Assembly: GCF_018614095.1 (NCBI RefSeq) | Contig: NZ_JAGGOY010000043.1 | Coordinates: forward strand, 127,246-191,245 | Direction: 5' to 3' | DNA: 64,000 nucleotides | From: Streptomyces sp. ISL-87 | GTDB lineage: Bacteria; Actinomycetota; Actinomycetes; Streptomycetales; Streptomycetaceae | Part shown: piece by piece, positions 41,681 to 49,474 of the stretch | How positions within the stretch are numbered: position 1 is the stretch's first letter | How the letters are laid out: each line of letters opens with the position of its first letter | The notes under the pieces: generated by a model | The model's database searches: none | Seen by the model: the letters and a program-made list of their open reading frames with translations, nothing else | What the model was told of the DNA's origin: nothing | Program-made: the position numbers and the translations under genes

Positions 41681-42994
41681 TCACCGCGCGCGGCGGGTAC
41701 GGGCGGCCTGCTCGATGGCGGCCCGGTAGTGCGCGGCGGTGCCCTCGGCGGCCTTGGCCCAGGTGAAGCGGGCCAGGACCCGCTCGCGCCCGGCGGCGCC
41801 GAGGCGGGCTCTCAGTTCCGGGTCGTCCAGCAGCCGGCCCAGCGCCGCGGCCAGCGCGCCGGCGTCGCCCGGGGGCACCGCGAGACAGGTCTGCCCGTCG
41901 GGGCCGGACACCTCGGGGATCGCGCCGCCGGTGGTGGCGACCAGCGCGGTGCCGGTGGCCATGGCCTCGGCGGCCGGCAGTGAGAAACCTTCGTAGAGGG
42001 AGGGCACGCAGGAGATCTGGGCACTGCGGACGAGGTCGACGAGTTCGGCGTCGGTGATGCCCTTGACGAACCGCACCGCGTCCTGGAGCCCGTACTTCTC
42101 GATCGCGCGGGCGACCGGCCCGCGCTCGGCGCGCTTGCCGACGACGACCAGGTGGGCGTCGGGCTGCTCGGTACGGAGTTTCGCGAGCGCCTCGACGAGG
42201 TGCACGAGTCCCTTGAGCGGCACGTCGGCGCTGGAGGTCGTCACGATCCGCCCTGGCACCTCGGCCACGGACGGGTCGGGCGACCACAGGTCGGTGTCGG
42301 CGCCGATGTGCACCACGTGGATGCGCTCGTCGCGCACCCCCAGGTGCTCGGCGATCTCCTGCTTGGAGGACCCGGAGACGGTCAGCACGGACGGCAGCCT
42401 GCGGGCGACCCGCCCCTGCATGCGGGTGAAGGCGTACCAGCGCCGGACGGAGAGCCGCTTCTTGCGGTCCTGCGCGGCGGCGAGGTCCAGCTGCCGGTCG
42501 ACGGTGATGGGGTGGTGGATGGTGGTCACCAGCGGTGCGCCGAGGTCTCCCAACAGCCCGTACCCGAGGGTCTGGTTGTCGTGGATCACGTCGAACTCGC
42601 CGGCCCGCGCGGCCAGGTGGCGACGGGCCCGCAGCGAGAAGGTCAGCGGCTCGGGGAATCCGCCGGTCCACATGGTGGCGACCTCAAGGGCGTCGATCCA
42701 GTCCCGGTACTCGTCGCGCCCCGGCGTGCGGAAGGGGTCGGGCTGCCGGTACAGGTCCAGGCTCGGCAGCTCGGTGAGCGAGGCTCCCGTGTCCAGCACC
42801 GGGTAGGGCTGGGCACCGATGACCTCGACTGAGTGCCCGAGGCGGACGAGCTCGCGCGAGAGGTGCCGGACGTAGACGCCCTGGCCCCCGCAGAACGGGT
42901 TCCCCTTATACGTGAGGAGCGCGATGCGCAGCGGGCGGTCGCTGTGGGTGGCGGGACCCGCGAAAGGGCTCGTCACCATGGCCTCAGCGGTCAC
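41681..42994 (-). CDS. Glycosyltransferase family 4
   Basis: A 437-residue GT-B retaining glycosyltransferase. N-lobe: RIALLTYKGNPFCGGQGVYVRHLSRELVRLGHSVEVIG. C-lobe nucleotide-sugar site: PSLYEGFSLPAAEAMATGTALVATTGGAIPEV, the classic E-x7-E motif. Cytosolic, donor NDP-sugar. GTG 42994 (GGGGG upstream) or ATG 42979. First gene of the three-gene operon; a perfect KstR-type box lies 54 bases before its start, shared with kstR. Confidence 0.85.
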   Translation of the reverse strand: MTAEAMVTSPFAGPATHSDRPLRIALLTYKGNPFCGGQGVYVRHLSRELVRLGHSVEVIGAQPYPVLDTGASLTELPSLDLYRQPDPFRTPGRDEYRDWIDALEVATMWTGGFPEPLTFSLRARRHLAARAGEFDVIHDNQTLGYGLLGDLGAPLVTTIHHPITVDRQLDLAAAQDRKKRLSVRRWYAFTRMQGRVARRLPSVLTVSGSSKQEIAEHLGVRDERIHVVHIGADTDLWSPDPSVAEVPGRIVTTSSADVPLKGLVHLVEALAKLRTEQPDAHLVVVGKRAERGPVARAIEKYGLQDAVRFVKGITDAELVDLVRSAQISCVPSLYEGFSLPAAEAMATGTALVATTGGAIPEVSGPDGQTCLAVPPGDAGALAAALGRLLDDPELRARLGAAGRERVLARFTWAKAAEGTAAHYRAAIEQAARTRRAR

Positions 42995-43047
42995 TCTCGG
43001 CCCCCTTCTCACTGCACTTTCGCCGGAGCGTAACCGCTCGCATAATG

Positions 43048-43061
43048 TAGAACAAGTTTCA
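43048..43061. promoter_or_regulatory. KstR-type operator between the glycosyltransferase operon and kstR
   Basis: TAGAACAAGTTTCA fits TnnAACnnGTTnnA exactly. It overlaps a second inverted repeat CAAGT-N5-ACTTG (43053-43067). It is 54 bases from the glycosyltransferase and about 195 bases from kstR. Mycobacterial KstR is autoregulated, so the same is likely here; control of the glycosyltransferase operon is a new inference. Confidence 0.78.
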
Positions 43062-43256
43062 GACTTGATCCGTTGAAGAGCATTGAATCTACCGGCCGGA
43101 AACCCCACCGTAAGAGGCGGAGCAGGTGATTCGCGCCACGGCTCCGGCGCCTGACATGCTGGGCCCGGATTCAGCTGGATCAGTACCCGCACAACACCCG
43201 CACAGCACCCGCACAGCACCACCGACGACGCCACGGAACGCCATGGAACGGGACAC

Positions 43257-43955
43257 ATGACAGCGGAAGCGAAGGCCGTCACCACGCCGGCGTCCCCTCC
43301 CCTGACGGAGCGCCAGGAGGCGCGCCGCCGCCGGATCCTGCACGCCAGCGCGCAGCTGGCCAGCCGGGGCGGATTCGACGCGGTGCAGATGCGGGAGGTC
43401 GCGGAGGCGGCCGGCGTGGCGCTGGGCACCCTGTACCGCTACTTCCCCTCCAAGGTGCACCTGCTCGTCGCCACCATGCAGGACCAGCTCCAGCACATGC
43501 ACACCACGCTGCGAAAGCGCCCGCCGGCGGCCGAGGATCCCGCGGAGCGGGTCGCGGAGACGTTGATGCGCGCCTTCCGCGCCCTTCAGCGCGAGCCGCA
43601 CCTGGCGGACGCGATGGTGCGCGCGCTGACGTTCGCGGACCGCAGCGTGAGCCCCGAGGTGGACACGGTCTCCCGGCTGACCACGGCCATCATTCTGGAC
43701 GCGATGGGCCTGGACGGGCCCCCGACGGCGGAGCAGCTGTCGGCGGTGCGGGTCATCGAGCACACGTGGCACTCGGCGCTGATCACCTGGCTCTCGGGGC
43801 GCGCGTCGATCGCCCAGGTGAAGATCGACATCGAGACCGTGTGCCGCCTCATCGACCTGACGGCCCCCGCTCCTGCCCCCGCTCCTGCCCCCGCCCGGGC
43901 ATCCGCGACCGCGACCGCTTCGGCCAGGACCCCGGCGGCCCCGCGAACGTCCTGA
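43257..43955 (+). CDS. kstR: KstR-type TetR repressor of sterol catabolism
   Basis: A 232-residue TetR protein. The DNA-binding half (RRRRILHASAQLASRGGFDAVQMREVAEAAGVALGTLYRYFPSKVHLLVA, residues about 20-75) is very close to mycobacterial KstR, including GGF/YxAVQMR and GTLYRYFPSKVHLLV. The C-terminal ligand domain also aligns (REPHLADAMVRALTFADRSVSPEVD). KstR is released by steroid-CoA intermediates. Motif matches at least seven places in this window fit its known site. The extra tail is APAPAPAP low complexity. Confidence 0.88.
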   Translation: MTAEAKAVTTPASPPLTERQEARRRRILHASAQLASRGGFDAVQMREVAEAAGVALGTLYRYFPSKVHLLVATMQDQLQHMHTTLRKRPPAAEDPAERVAETLMRAFRALQREPHLADAMVRALTFADRSVSPEVDTVSRLTTAIILDAMGLDGPPTAEQLSAVRVIEHTWHSALITWLSGRASIAQVKIDIETVCRLIDLTAPAPAPAPAPARASATATASARTPAAPRTS

Positions 43956-43996
43956 TCCCGCCGCACGGAGGCCGCCGCACGGACGGCCGCCGTGCG

Positions 43997-44032
43997 GACA
44001 GCCGCCGGGCGAGGTCCGTCCCGGCGGCTGTC
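43997..44032. terminator. Bidirectional hairpin between kstR and the ferredoxin operon
   Basis: GACAGCCGCCGGG pairs fully with CCCGGCGGCTGTC around a 10-base loop, in the space between two convergent genes. Confidence 0.85.
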
Positions 44033-44069
44033 ACCGCAGTACGACACGCCGCACCGCCCGGCGGGTCGC

Positions 44070-44303
44070 TCACTCCTCCGGCGGGAACACCGCCTCGCCG
44101 CTGCCCAGCAGGGTGATCGTGATGGCCTCCACCGGGCAGCCCTCCGCCGCCGTCAGGACCGGCTCGTTGGCGTCCGTCTCCGGGGCCGCGGGGTGCGACT
44201 GCCGCGCCGAGTCCAGGGCGAACCCGGCCGGGGCGTGGTTCACGCACATGCCCGAGCCGATGCAGACGCCCCGGTCCACCTCCACACGCCAGCGGTCACC
44301 CAT
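44070..44303 (-). CDS. [3Fe-4S]-type ferredoxin (P450 partner class)
   Basis: A 77-residue electron carrier. Cluster ligands Cys14, Cys20 (VCIGSGMCVNHAPAGF) and Cys56 (EGCPVEAI): the C-x5-C...CP pattern of [3Fe-4S] ferredoxins that feed bacterial cytochromes P450. The ATG overlaps the aldehyde dehydrogenase stop (TGATG). A likely partner is the CYP125-like P450 at 56303, though they are 12 kb apart; both are under KstR-type boxes. Confidence 0.87.
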   Translation of the reverse strand: MGDRWRVEVDRGVCIGSGMCVNHAPAGFALDSARQSHPAAPETDANEPVLTAAEGCPVEAITITLLGSGEAVFPPEE

Positions 44304-45775
44304 CACGCACCCGCCTCGGGCCGCTGGTACCCCGTCGGCAGGTGGATCATCTTGTGTTCCAGGTACTCGCTCAGCCCCTCCGGCCCGAACTCGCGCCCCA
44401 CGCCGCTGTTCTTGTAGCCGCCGAACGGCCCGAGCATGTCCAGGCTGAAGGTGTTCACGTTGAAGGTGCCCGTGCGCACCTGCCGGGCGAAGTCGACGCC
44501 GTGCTCCACGTCCCCGGTCCAGACGCTGCCGCTCAGCCCGAACTCCGAGTCGTTGGCGATCCGCACCGCCTCCGCCTCGTCCCCGTACGGGATCAGGCAG
44601 ACGACCGGCCCGAAGATCTCCTCGCGGGCGATCCGCATCGAGTTGTCGACGTCGCCGAAGAGGGTGGGCTCGACGTACCAGCCCTGTTCCAGGCCCGCCG
44701 GGCGGCTGCCGCCGGTGAGGATCTTGGCGCCCTCTTCCTGCCCGATCCGGATGTAGTCCAGCGAGCGCTGCTGCTGGCGCTCGGCCACCAGCGGCCCGAG
44801 CTGCGTGGCCGGGTCCAGCGGGTCGCCGACCACCAGGGCGCCGGCCGCCGCGGCGAGCGCCTCGGCCACCTCCTCGTAGCGGCTGCGCGGCGCGAGCACC
44901 CGGGTCTGGGCGACGCACGCCTGGCCGTTGTTCATCCAGGCCGCCGGGACGATCCCGGCGATGGTGGTGTCCAGGTCGGCGTCCGGCAGGATGACGGCGG
45001 CCGACTTGCCGCCGAGTTCCAGCGTGACGCGGGTGAGGTTGCGAGAGGCGACCTCCATGACGCGCCGGCCGGCCGCGACCGAGCCGGTGAAGGCGACCTT
45101 GTCGACGCCGGGGTGCCCGACCAGGTATTCGCTGACCTCCCGGTCGGCGGGCAGTATCGACAGCACTCCCTCGGGCAGCCCGGCCTCCCGGGCGATGTCG
45201 GCAAGGATGTACGAGTCCAGCGGGGACTCCGGCGACGGCTTGAGGATCACCGCCGACCCCGACAGCAGCGCGGGCGCGAGTTTGGCGGCGGCCACGAACT
45301 GCGGGACGTTCCACGGGATGACGGCGGCGACCACGCCCACCGGCTCCCGCCGGACCAGGATCGGCCCGAGCACGCCCTGGCGGTACTCCTCGTACGGGTA
45401 GGCCCGCGCGACGGTGATCGCGGCGTCGTAGACCATCATCGGGCCGAGCGCCTGGGCGAGGATGCTCCAGGAGTACGGGGACCCGTTCTGGGAGCTGATC
45501 GAGCGGGCGATCTCCTCGTGCCGGACGGCGATGGCGTCCTTGATCCGGGTGACGACCGCGATCCGCTCCTCCAGGCTCAGCCGCGGCCAGGGCCCCTCGT
45601 CGAAGGCCTTGCGCGCCACGGCGACGGCGCGGTCCACATCGGCCTTCGAGGCGTGCGGGACGCTGCCGATGACCTGCTCGGTGTGCGGGGAGACGATCCG
45701 GATCGTGTCGGTGCCCAGCGGATCCGTCCACTCCCCGCCGATGAACAGCTGTCCGTGTTCCACGAGCTCGGTCAT
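44303..45775 (-). CDS. NAD(P)-dependent aldehyde dehydrogenase
   Basis: A 490-residue ALDH superfamily enzyme. NAD segment VVAAVIPWNVPQ, glycine turn KVAFTGSVAAGR, general base Glu in VTLELGGKSAAV, nucleophile Cys in NNGQACVAQTRVLAP and EEIFGPVVCLIPY. Starts at ATG 45775. With the ferredoxin it forms a P450-ferredoxin-ALDH functional set: P450 hydroxylates a terminal methyl and dehydrogenases take the alcohol to the acid. Two shared operators lie 41-72 bases upstream. Confidence 0.9.
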   Translation of the reverse strand: MTELVEHGQLFIGGEWTDPLGTDTIRIVSPHTEQVIGSVPHASKADVDRAVAVARKAFDEGPWPRLSLEERIAVVTRIKDAIAVRHEEIARSISSQNGSPYSWSILAQALGPMMVYDAAITVARAYPYEEYRQGVLGPILVRREPVGVVAAVIPWNVPQFVAAAKLAPALLSGSAVILKPSPESPLDSYILADIAREAGLPEGVLSILPADREVSEYLVGHPGVDKVAFTGSVAAGRRVMEVASRNLTRVTLELGGKSAAVILPDADLDTTIAGIVPAAWMNNGQACVAQTRVLAPRSRYEEVAEALAAAAGALVVGDPLDPATQLGPLVAERQQQRSLDYIRIGQEEGAKILTGGSRPAGLEQGWYVEPTLFGDVDNSMRIAREEIFGPVVCLIPYGDEAEAVRIANDSEFGLSGSVWTGDVEHGVDFARQVRTGTFNVNTFSLDMLGPFGGYKNSGVGREFGPEGLSEYLEHKMIHLPTGYQRPEAGA

Positions 45776-45815
45776 GGCTGATGCCTCCTGCGGCCGGTGC
45801 GGATACCCGATCACC

Positions 45816-45830
45816 CTGACGGTGTTTCAG
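45816..45830. promoter_or_regulatory. CTGAC-N5-TTCAG palindrome (one-mismatch copy) before ALDH
   Basis: CTGACGGTGTTTCAG differs by one base from the perfect arm. It is 3 bases from the KstR-like box at 45834, repeating the 33130/33146 arrangement. Confidence 0.5.
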
Positions 45831-45833
45831 AAC

Positions 45834-45847
45834 TGATACCAGTTCTA
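45834..45847. promoter_or_regulatory. KstR-like box (one mismatch) before ALDH-ferredoxin
   Basis: On the minus strand TAGAACTGGTATCA; one mismatch to TnnAACnnGTTnnA (GTA for GTT). It forms part of AACTGATACCAGTT, a 14-base inverted repeat with a one-base-pair exception in the middle. Confidence 0.55.
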
Positions 45848-45936
45848 GTTCCAGGAGTCCACGGCCGGGACGGAACGACCGGGAAGATCCAACGACTAGC
45901 CAGAACGCGGAAGAGATGGTCGACTTGGGCTACTAC

Positions 45937-45950
45937 TGAAACACGTTCTC
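45937..45950. promoter_or_regulatory. KstR-like box (one mismatch) before the metallo-hydrolase
   Basis: TGAAACACGTTCTC; matches TnnAACnnGTTnnA except for the last base. It is 96 bases before the metallo-hydrolase start, on the other side of the divergent region from the ALDH boxes. Confidence 0.55.
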
Positions 45951-45960
45951 GTTCGCCCCA

Positions 45961-46021
45961 AGGCATTCACGGCATTCACTCAGGCACTCACCCAGGCACT
46001 CACCCAGGCATTCACCCAGCC
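45961..46021. repeat. 12-base tandem repeats flanked by GTTCGCCCCA direct repeats
   Basis: Units CAGGCACTCACC/CAGGCATTCACC in about five copies. The array is framed by GTTCGCCCCA at 45951 and 46022, so the whole may be a single duplication. It lies in the 5' leader of the metallo-hydrolase gene. Confidence 0.75.
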
Positions 46022-46045
46022 GTTCGCCCCAGACAGGGAGCCCTC

Positions 46046-47086
46046 ATGACACCTCAGGTCACCGACCACGGCGGCGGCGTGTGGGGCATCAAGGTCCCCA
46101 TCCCCGACAACCCCCTCGGACACACCCTCGTCCACGTCCTCGACACCGGCCGGGGCCCCGTCCTCGTCGACACCGGCTGGGACGACCCGGAGTCCTGGGA
46201 CACCCTCGTCGCCGGCCTCGGTGCCCTCGGCATCTCGATCGCCGACGTCCACGGTGTGGTCATCACCCACCATCACCCCGACCACCACGGCCTGTCCGGC
46301 CGGGTACGGGAGGCCTCGGGCGCCTGGATCGCGATGCACGCGGCGGACACGGAGGTCGTCGTTCGGACCCGCTCCGCCGAGCCCGGCGTCTGGTTCGACT
46401 ACATCAGCGGGAAGCTGGCCGCTGCCGGCGCCCCCGAGGAGCACATCGCCCCGCTGCGGGCGGCCCGCGCGAGCGGCCGGATGCGGACCCTCCCGGGCCT
46501 GCGGGCCGCCGTCCCCGACCGGGAGATCGTCCCCGGCGAACTGCTCCCCCTCGCGGGCCGCCGGCTCCGCGCGATCTGGACTCCGGGTCACACCCCCGGC
46601 CATGTCTGCCTGCACCTGGAGGAGGAGCATCCGGCGAACCTGCCCGGCAACGGCCGCCTCTTCTCCGGGGACCACCTGCTGCCCGGGATCTCCCCGCACA
46701 TCGGCCTGTACGAGAACTCGGAGGACACCCGGGTCACCGACCCGCTGGGCGACTACCTCGACTCCCTCGAACGCGTCGGCCGCCTCCAGCCGGCCGAGGT
46801 GCTCCCGGCCCACCAGCACGCCTTCACCGACGCCCCGGCCCGGGTGCGCGAGCTGCTGGACCACCACGAGGAACGGCTGACCGGGCTCTGGACGCTGCTG
46901 GCCGAGCCGCTGACCCCGTGGGGCCTGGCGGAGCGGATGGAGTGGAACCGGCCCTGGGAGCAGATCCCGTACGGCTCCCGCACCATCGCCGTCTCGGAAG
47001 CGGAAGCCCACCTGCGGCGGCTGGTGAAACAGGGCCGGGCGGAGGCGGTCCCGGGCAGCGACCCGGTGACGTACCGGGCGCTGTAG
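46046..47086 (+). CDS. MBL-fold metallo-hydrolase (glyoxalase II / RNase Z-like fold)
   Basis: A 346-residue metallo-beta-lactamase-fold hydrolase. Metal motif VVITHHHPDHHGLSG (variant of HxHxDH), WTPGHTPGHVCLHL, LFSGDHLLPGISPHIGL and LPAHQHAF supply the other ligands. The C-terminal about 80 residues form a winged-helix-like domain (EAHLRRLVKQGRAEAV), as in this subfamily. It may act as a thioesterase/lactonase on CoA esters. Start ATG 46046 with AGGGAGCCCTC. The KstR-like box upstream puts it in the sterol set. Confidence 0.82.
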   Translation: MTPQVTDHGGGVWGIKVPIPDNPLGHTLVHVLDTGRGPVLVDTGWDDPESWDTLVAGLGALGISIADVHGVVITHHHPDHHGLSGRVREASGAWIAMHAADTEVVVRTRSAEPGVWFDYISGKLAAAGAPEEHIAPLRAARASGRMRTLPGLRAAVPDREIVPGELLPLAGRRLRAIWTPGHTPGHVCLHLEEEHPANLPGNGRLFSGDHLLPGISPHIGLYENSEDTRVTDPLGDYLDSLERVGRLQPAEVLPAHQHAFTDAPARVRELLDHHEERLTGLWTLLAEPLTPWGLAERMEWNRPWEQIPYGSRTIAVSEAEAHLRRLVKQGRAEAVPGSDPVTYRAL

Positions 47087-47094
47087 GGCGCGGG

Positions 47095-47150
47095 GCGCCG
47101 GGGGCGGGGCGCTGGGTGCGGGATGCGGGGTGCGGGATGCGGGGTACCGG
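47095..47150. repeat. Short tandem repeats (TGCGGGATGCGGGGT)
   Basis: GTGCGGGATGCGGGGT occurs twice in tandem near 47115-47147 within a GC-rich run between the metallo-hydrolase stop and the riboswitch. Confidence 0.7.
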
Positions 47151-47249
47151 GTGCGGCAAGGCGGGCGGCACAAGGGGGCGGGCAACGCGGCGGGCAAGCG
47201 CCGGGGGGTGCCGGGCACCACCGGGCACGCGGACTACGGGCCGGTACAG

Positions 47250-47440
47250 TAAGCCCGTCGTCCACACTTCCGTACGGGGGGAAGCCGGTGCAATTCCGGC
47301 GCTGACCCGCAACCGTGACCCAGCCCCAGAAGCTTCGGGGCGGGGAGCCGGAATGCCCCGTACCGGAGGTGCGCGGCTCGCGCCGCCGGGGCCTCCGGCG
47401 GCCGGCACCGTCGAGGTATACGGGGCCGGAGCCCGGTGCG
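47250..47440 (+). promoter_or_regulatory. Cobalamin (AdoCbl) riboswitch
   Basis: Contains the B12 box in its actinobacterial form: GCCGGTGCAATTCCGGCGCT then GACCCGCAACCGTG (47284-47317). The downstream conserved GGGGAGCCGGAATGCC (47342-47357) is the second hallmark. Paired CTTCCGTACGGGGGGAAG-type stems precede it. It sits in the leader of the gene at 47490 and would reduce expression of the whole uptake operon when adenosylcobalamin is plentiful. Outer boundaries are approximate. Confidence 0.92.
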
Positions 47441-47489
47441 TTCGCGTGCCTGCCTCCCGCTCCCCAGCACGAGAGGCACCCGCCCCGCC

Positions 47490-48728
47490 ATGAACGTCCG
47501 CCGCAGCGCCGCCGCGCTCGCCGCCTCCGCCGTGCTCTGCGTGGGCGCCGCCCCCGCAGCCCTCGCCGCGCCCTCCCCCTCGCCGGCCCCGGTCATCCCC
47601 TCCGGGCTCTACGGCAAGAACGACCCGACCTACGACGGTGTGTGGCGCCAGTCCTTCGCGCTGCTCGCCCAGCACACGGTCGGGGTCAGGCCCGCCAAGG
47701 AGGCCGTCGACTGGCTCGTCGGCCAGCAGTGCGCCGACGGCGGCTTCGCCTCCTTCCGCGCGGACGCCACCAAGGCGTGCGACGCGACGACGATGCTCGA
47801 CACGAACGCCGCCGCGGTGGCCGTGCAGGCGCTGAAGGCCCTGGGCGGCCAGGACGCGGCGGTCAAGAAGGGCGTGGACTGGCTGAAGTCCGTCCAGAAC
47901 GAGGACGGCGGCTGGAGCTACGTCCCCGGTTCCCCGAGCGAGGCCAGCTCCACCTCCGTGGTGATCAGCGCCCTGTCGGTGGCGGGCGAGAAGCCGGCCG
48001 ACGTGAAGTCCAAGGCGGGGAAGTCGGCGTACGAGGGCCTGCTCTCCTTCCAGCTGGGCTGCGCCGCCGAGCCGGCCGCCGACCAGGGTGCGTTCGGCTA
48101 CCAGCCGGCCGGCGGCAAGCTGCCGGCCAACGCCGACTCGACGGCCGCCGCGACCCTGGCCGCCCTCGGGCAGGGCGCGGTCGTCGCCCCCTCCGCCACG
48201 GACACCCCCGCGGCCGCGCTGGCCTGCCCGGCGGGCGCCACCGACCCGGCGGCCGCCGCCCAGGGCGCGGCCGGCTACCTGGCCGAGGCCCTGAAGAAGG
48301 ACGGCCACCTCACCGCCGTCACCCCGGGCGCGGACCAGCCCACCCCGGACACCGGCAACACCGCCGACGCCGTGATCGCCCTGGCCGCGGCCGGGCACAA
48401 GCAGTCGGCGGCGGGCGCGCTGGAGTGGCTCAAGGCCAACTCGGCGGAGTGGGCCAAGGGCAACCCGGCCGCCCTCGCCACCCTGGTGCTGGCCGCACAC
48501 GCGACGGGCACGGACCCGAAGTCGTTCGGCGGCACGGACCTGGTCTCGGCGCTGAACGCCACGGGGCCGGCCCCGCAGACGCCGCCGACCGGCGCGATGA
48601 CGAAGGAAGAGAAGAAGGACAAGTCCTCCGGCAACCAGAACGTCTGGTGGATCGTCGGCGCGGGCGCTGCGGCCGGCATCGGCATCGGCATCCTCCTGAG
48701 CGGCCGTCGGAAGAAGAACCAGCTCTGA
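47490..48728 (+). CDS. Surface-anchored prenyltransferase-repeat protein, transcobalamin-like
   Basis: A 412-residue exported protein. Signal peptide MNVRRSAAALAASAVLCVGAAPAALAAP, then an (alpha/alpha) barrel with QW-like repeats (LVGQQCADGGFASF; LKSVQNEDGGWSYV; LLSFQLGCAA) as in eukaryotic transcobalamin/intrinsic factor. It ends in a membrane helix WWIVGAGAAAGIGIGILLSG and a RRKKNQL tail. With the riboswitch upstream and an ECF transporter downstream, it likely captures cobalamin at the cell surface. Stop and next ATG overlap (TGATG). Confidence 0.85.
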   Translation: MNVRRSAAALAASAVLCVGAAPAALAAPSPSPAPVIPSGLYGKNDPTYDGVWRQSFALLAQHTVGVRPAKEAVDWLVGQQCADGGFASFRADATKACDATTMLDTNAAAVAVQALKALGGQDAAVKKGVDWLKSVQNEDGGWSYVPGSPSEASSTSVVISALSVAGEKPADVKSKAGKSAYEGLLSFQLGCAAEPAADQGAFGYQPAGGKLPANADSTAAATLAALGQGAVVAPSATDTPAAALACPAGATDPAAAAQGAAGYLAEALKKDGHLTAVTPGADQPTPDTGNTADAVIALAAAGHKQSAAGALEWLKANSAEWAKGNPAALATLVLAAHATGTDPKSFGGTDLVSALNATGPAPQTPPTGAMTKEEKKDKSSGNQNVWWIVGAGAAAGIGIGILLSGRRKKNQL

Positions 48729-49474
48729 TGCACCGGACGCGCCGCCGCCCCGCCCCGGCCCCGGCCTCCCTGGCCCTGGCCTTCGCGGTCCTCCTCACCA
48801 CGCTCCTCACCACGGCGTCCCCGGCCCTGGCGGCGGGCTACCGCTACTGGTCGTTCTGGGACGGCGCGGGCGGCCAGTGGAAGTACGCCACCCAGGGCCC
48901 CTCGACGGCCCGCCCGGCGGACGGCGCGGTCCAGGGCTTCCGCTTCGCGGTGAGCAAGGACACGGCGGCGGAGGCGGCGCAGCCCCGCGCGGCCGCGGAC
49001 TTCGAGGCCGTCTGCTCGGCCACCGCCCCGGCGGCGGGCAAGAAGCGGGTGGCCCTGGTCATCGACTTCGGCATCCCGGCGGACTCCCCGTCCGGCGAGG
49101 CCCCGCCCCAGTCCGCCCCGCGCACCGCCTGCGCCCAGCTGCCCCCGGACGGCACGGCGGCCGAGGCCCTGGCGGCGGTGGCCAAACCGCTCCGCTACAA
49201 CAGCGCGGCCCTGCTGTGCGCGGTCTCGGCGTACCCGAAGCAGGGCTGCGGCGAACCGATCGCGGAACCGGACCCGACCCAGTCGGCACCGTCCGAAGCC
49301 TCCACCCCGGCCTCCGCCTCCGCCTCTACCTCCGCCTCCACCCCGGCCTCCACCTCCGCCTCCACCCCCGAGCCGGACTCCGGCCCCTCGGTGGGCCTCC
49401 TGGCCGGCATCGCGGCGGTAGCCGCCCTGGCCGCAGCCGCCCTCTGGCAGTCCCGCCGCCGCCGAACCCCATGA
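48728..49474 (+). CDS. Secreted membrane-anchored protein of the cobalamin operon
   Basis: A 248-residue protein: signal peptide (ALAFAVLLTTLLTTASPALAAG), a compact extracellular domain starting YRYWSFWDGAGGQWKYATQGP with two Cys pairs (VCSATAP, TACAQLP, LLCAVSAYPKQGCGE), a long Ser/Thr/Ala wall-spanning linker, and a C-terminal helix plus RRRR anchor. SCP2201-type homologues recur in Streptomyces B12 operons. It may support the transcobalamin-like partner. Coupled on both sides by 1- and 4-base overlaps. Confidence 0.78.
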   Translation: MHRTRRRPAPAPASLALAFAVLLTTLLTTASPALAAGYRYWSFWDGAGGQWKYATQGPSTARPADGAVQGFRFAVSKDTAAEAAQPRAAADFEAVCSATAPAAGKKRVALVIDFGIPADSPSGEAPPQSAPRTACAQLPPDGTAAEALAAVAKPLRYNSAALLCAVSAYPKQGCGEPIAEPDPTQSAPSEASTPASASASTSASTPASTSASTPEPDSGPSVGLLAGIAAVAALAAAALWQSRRRRTP

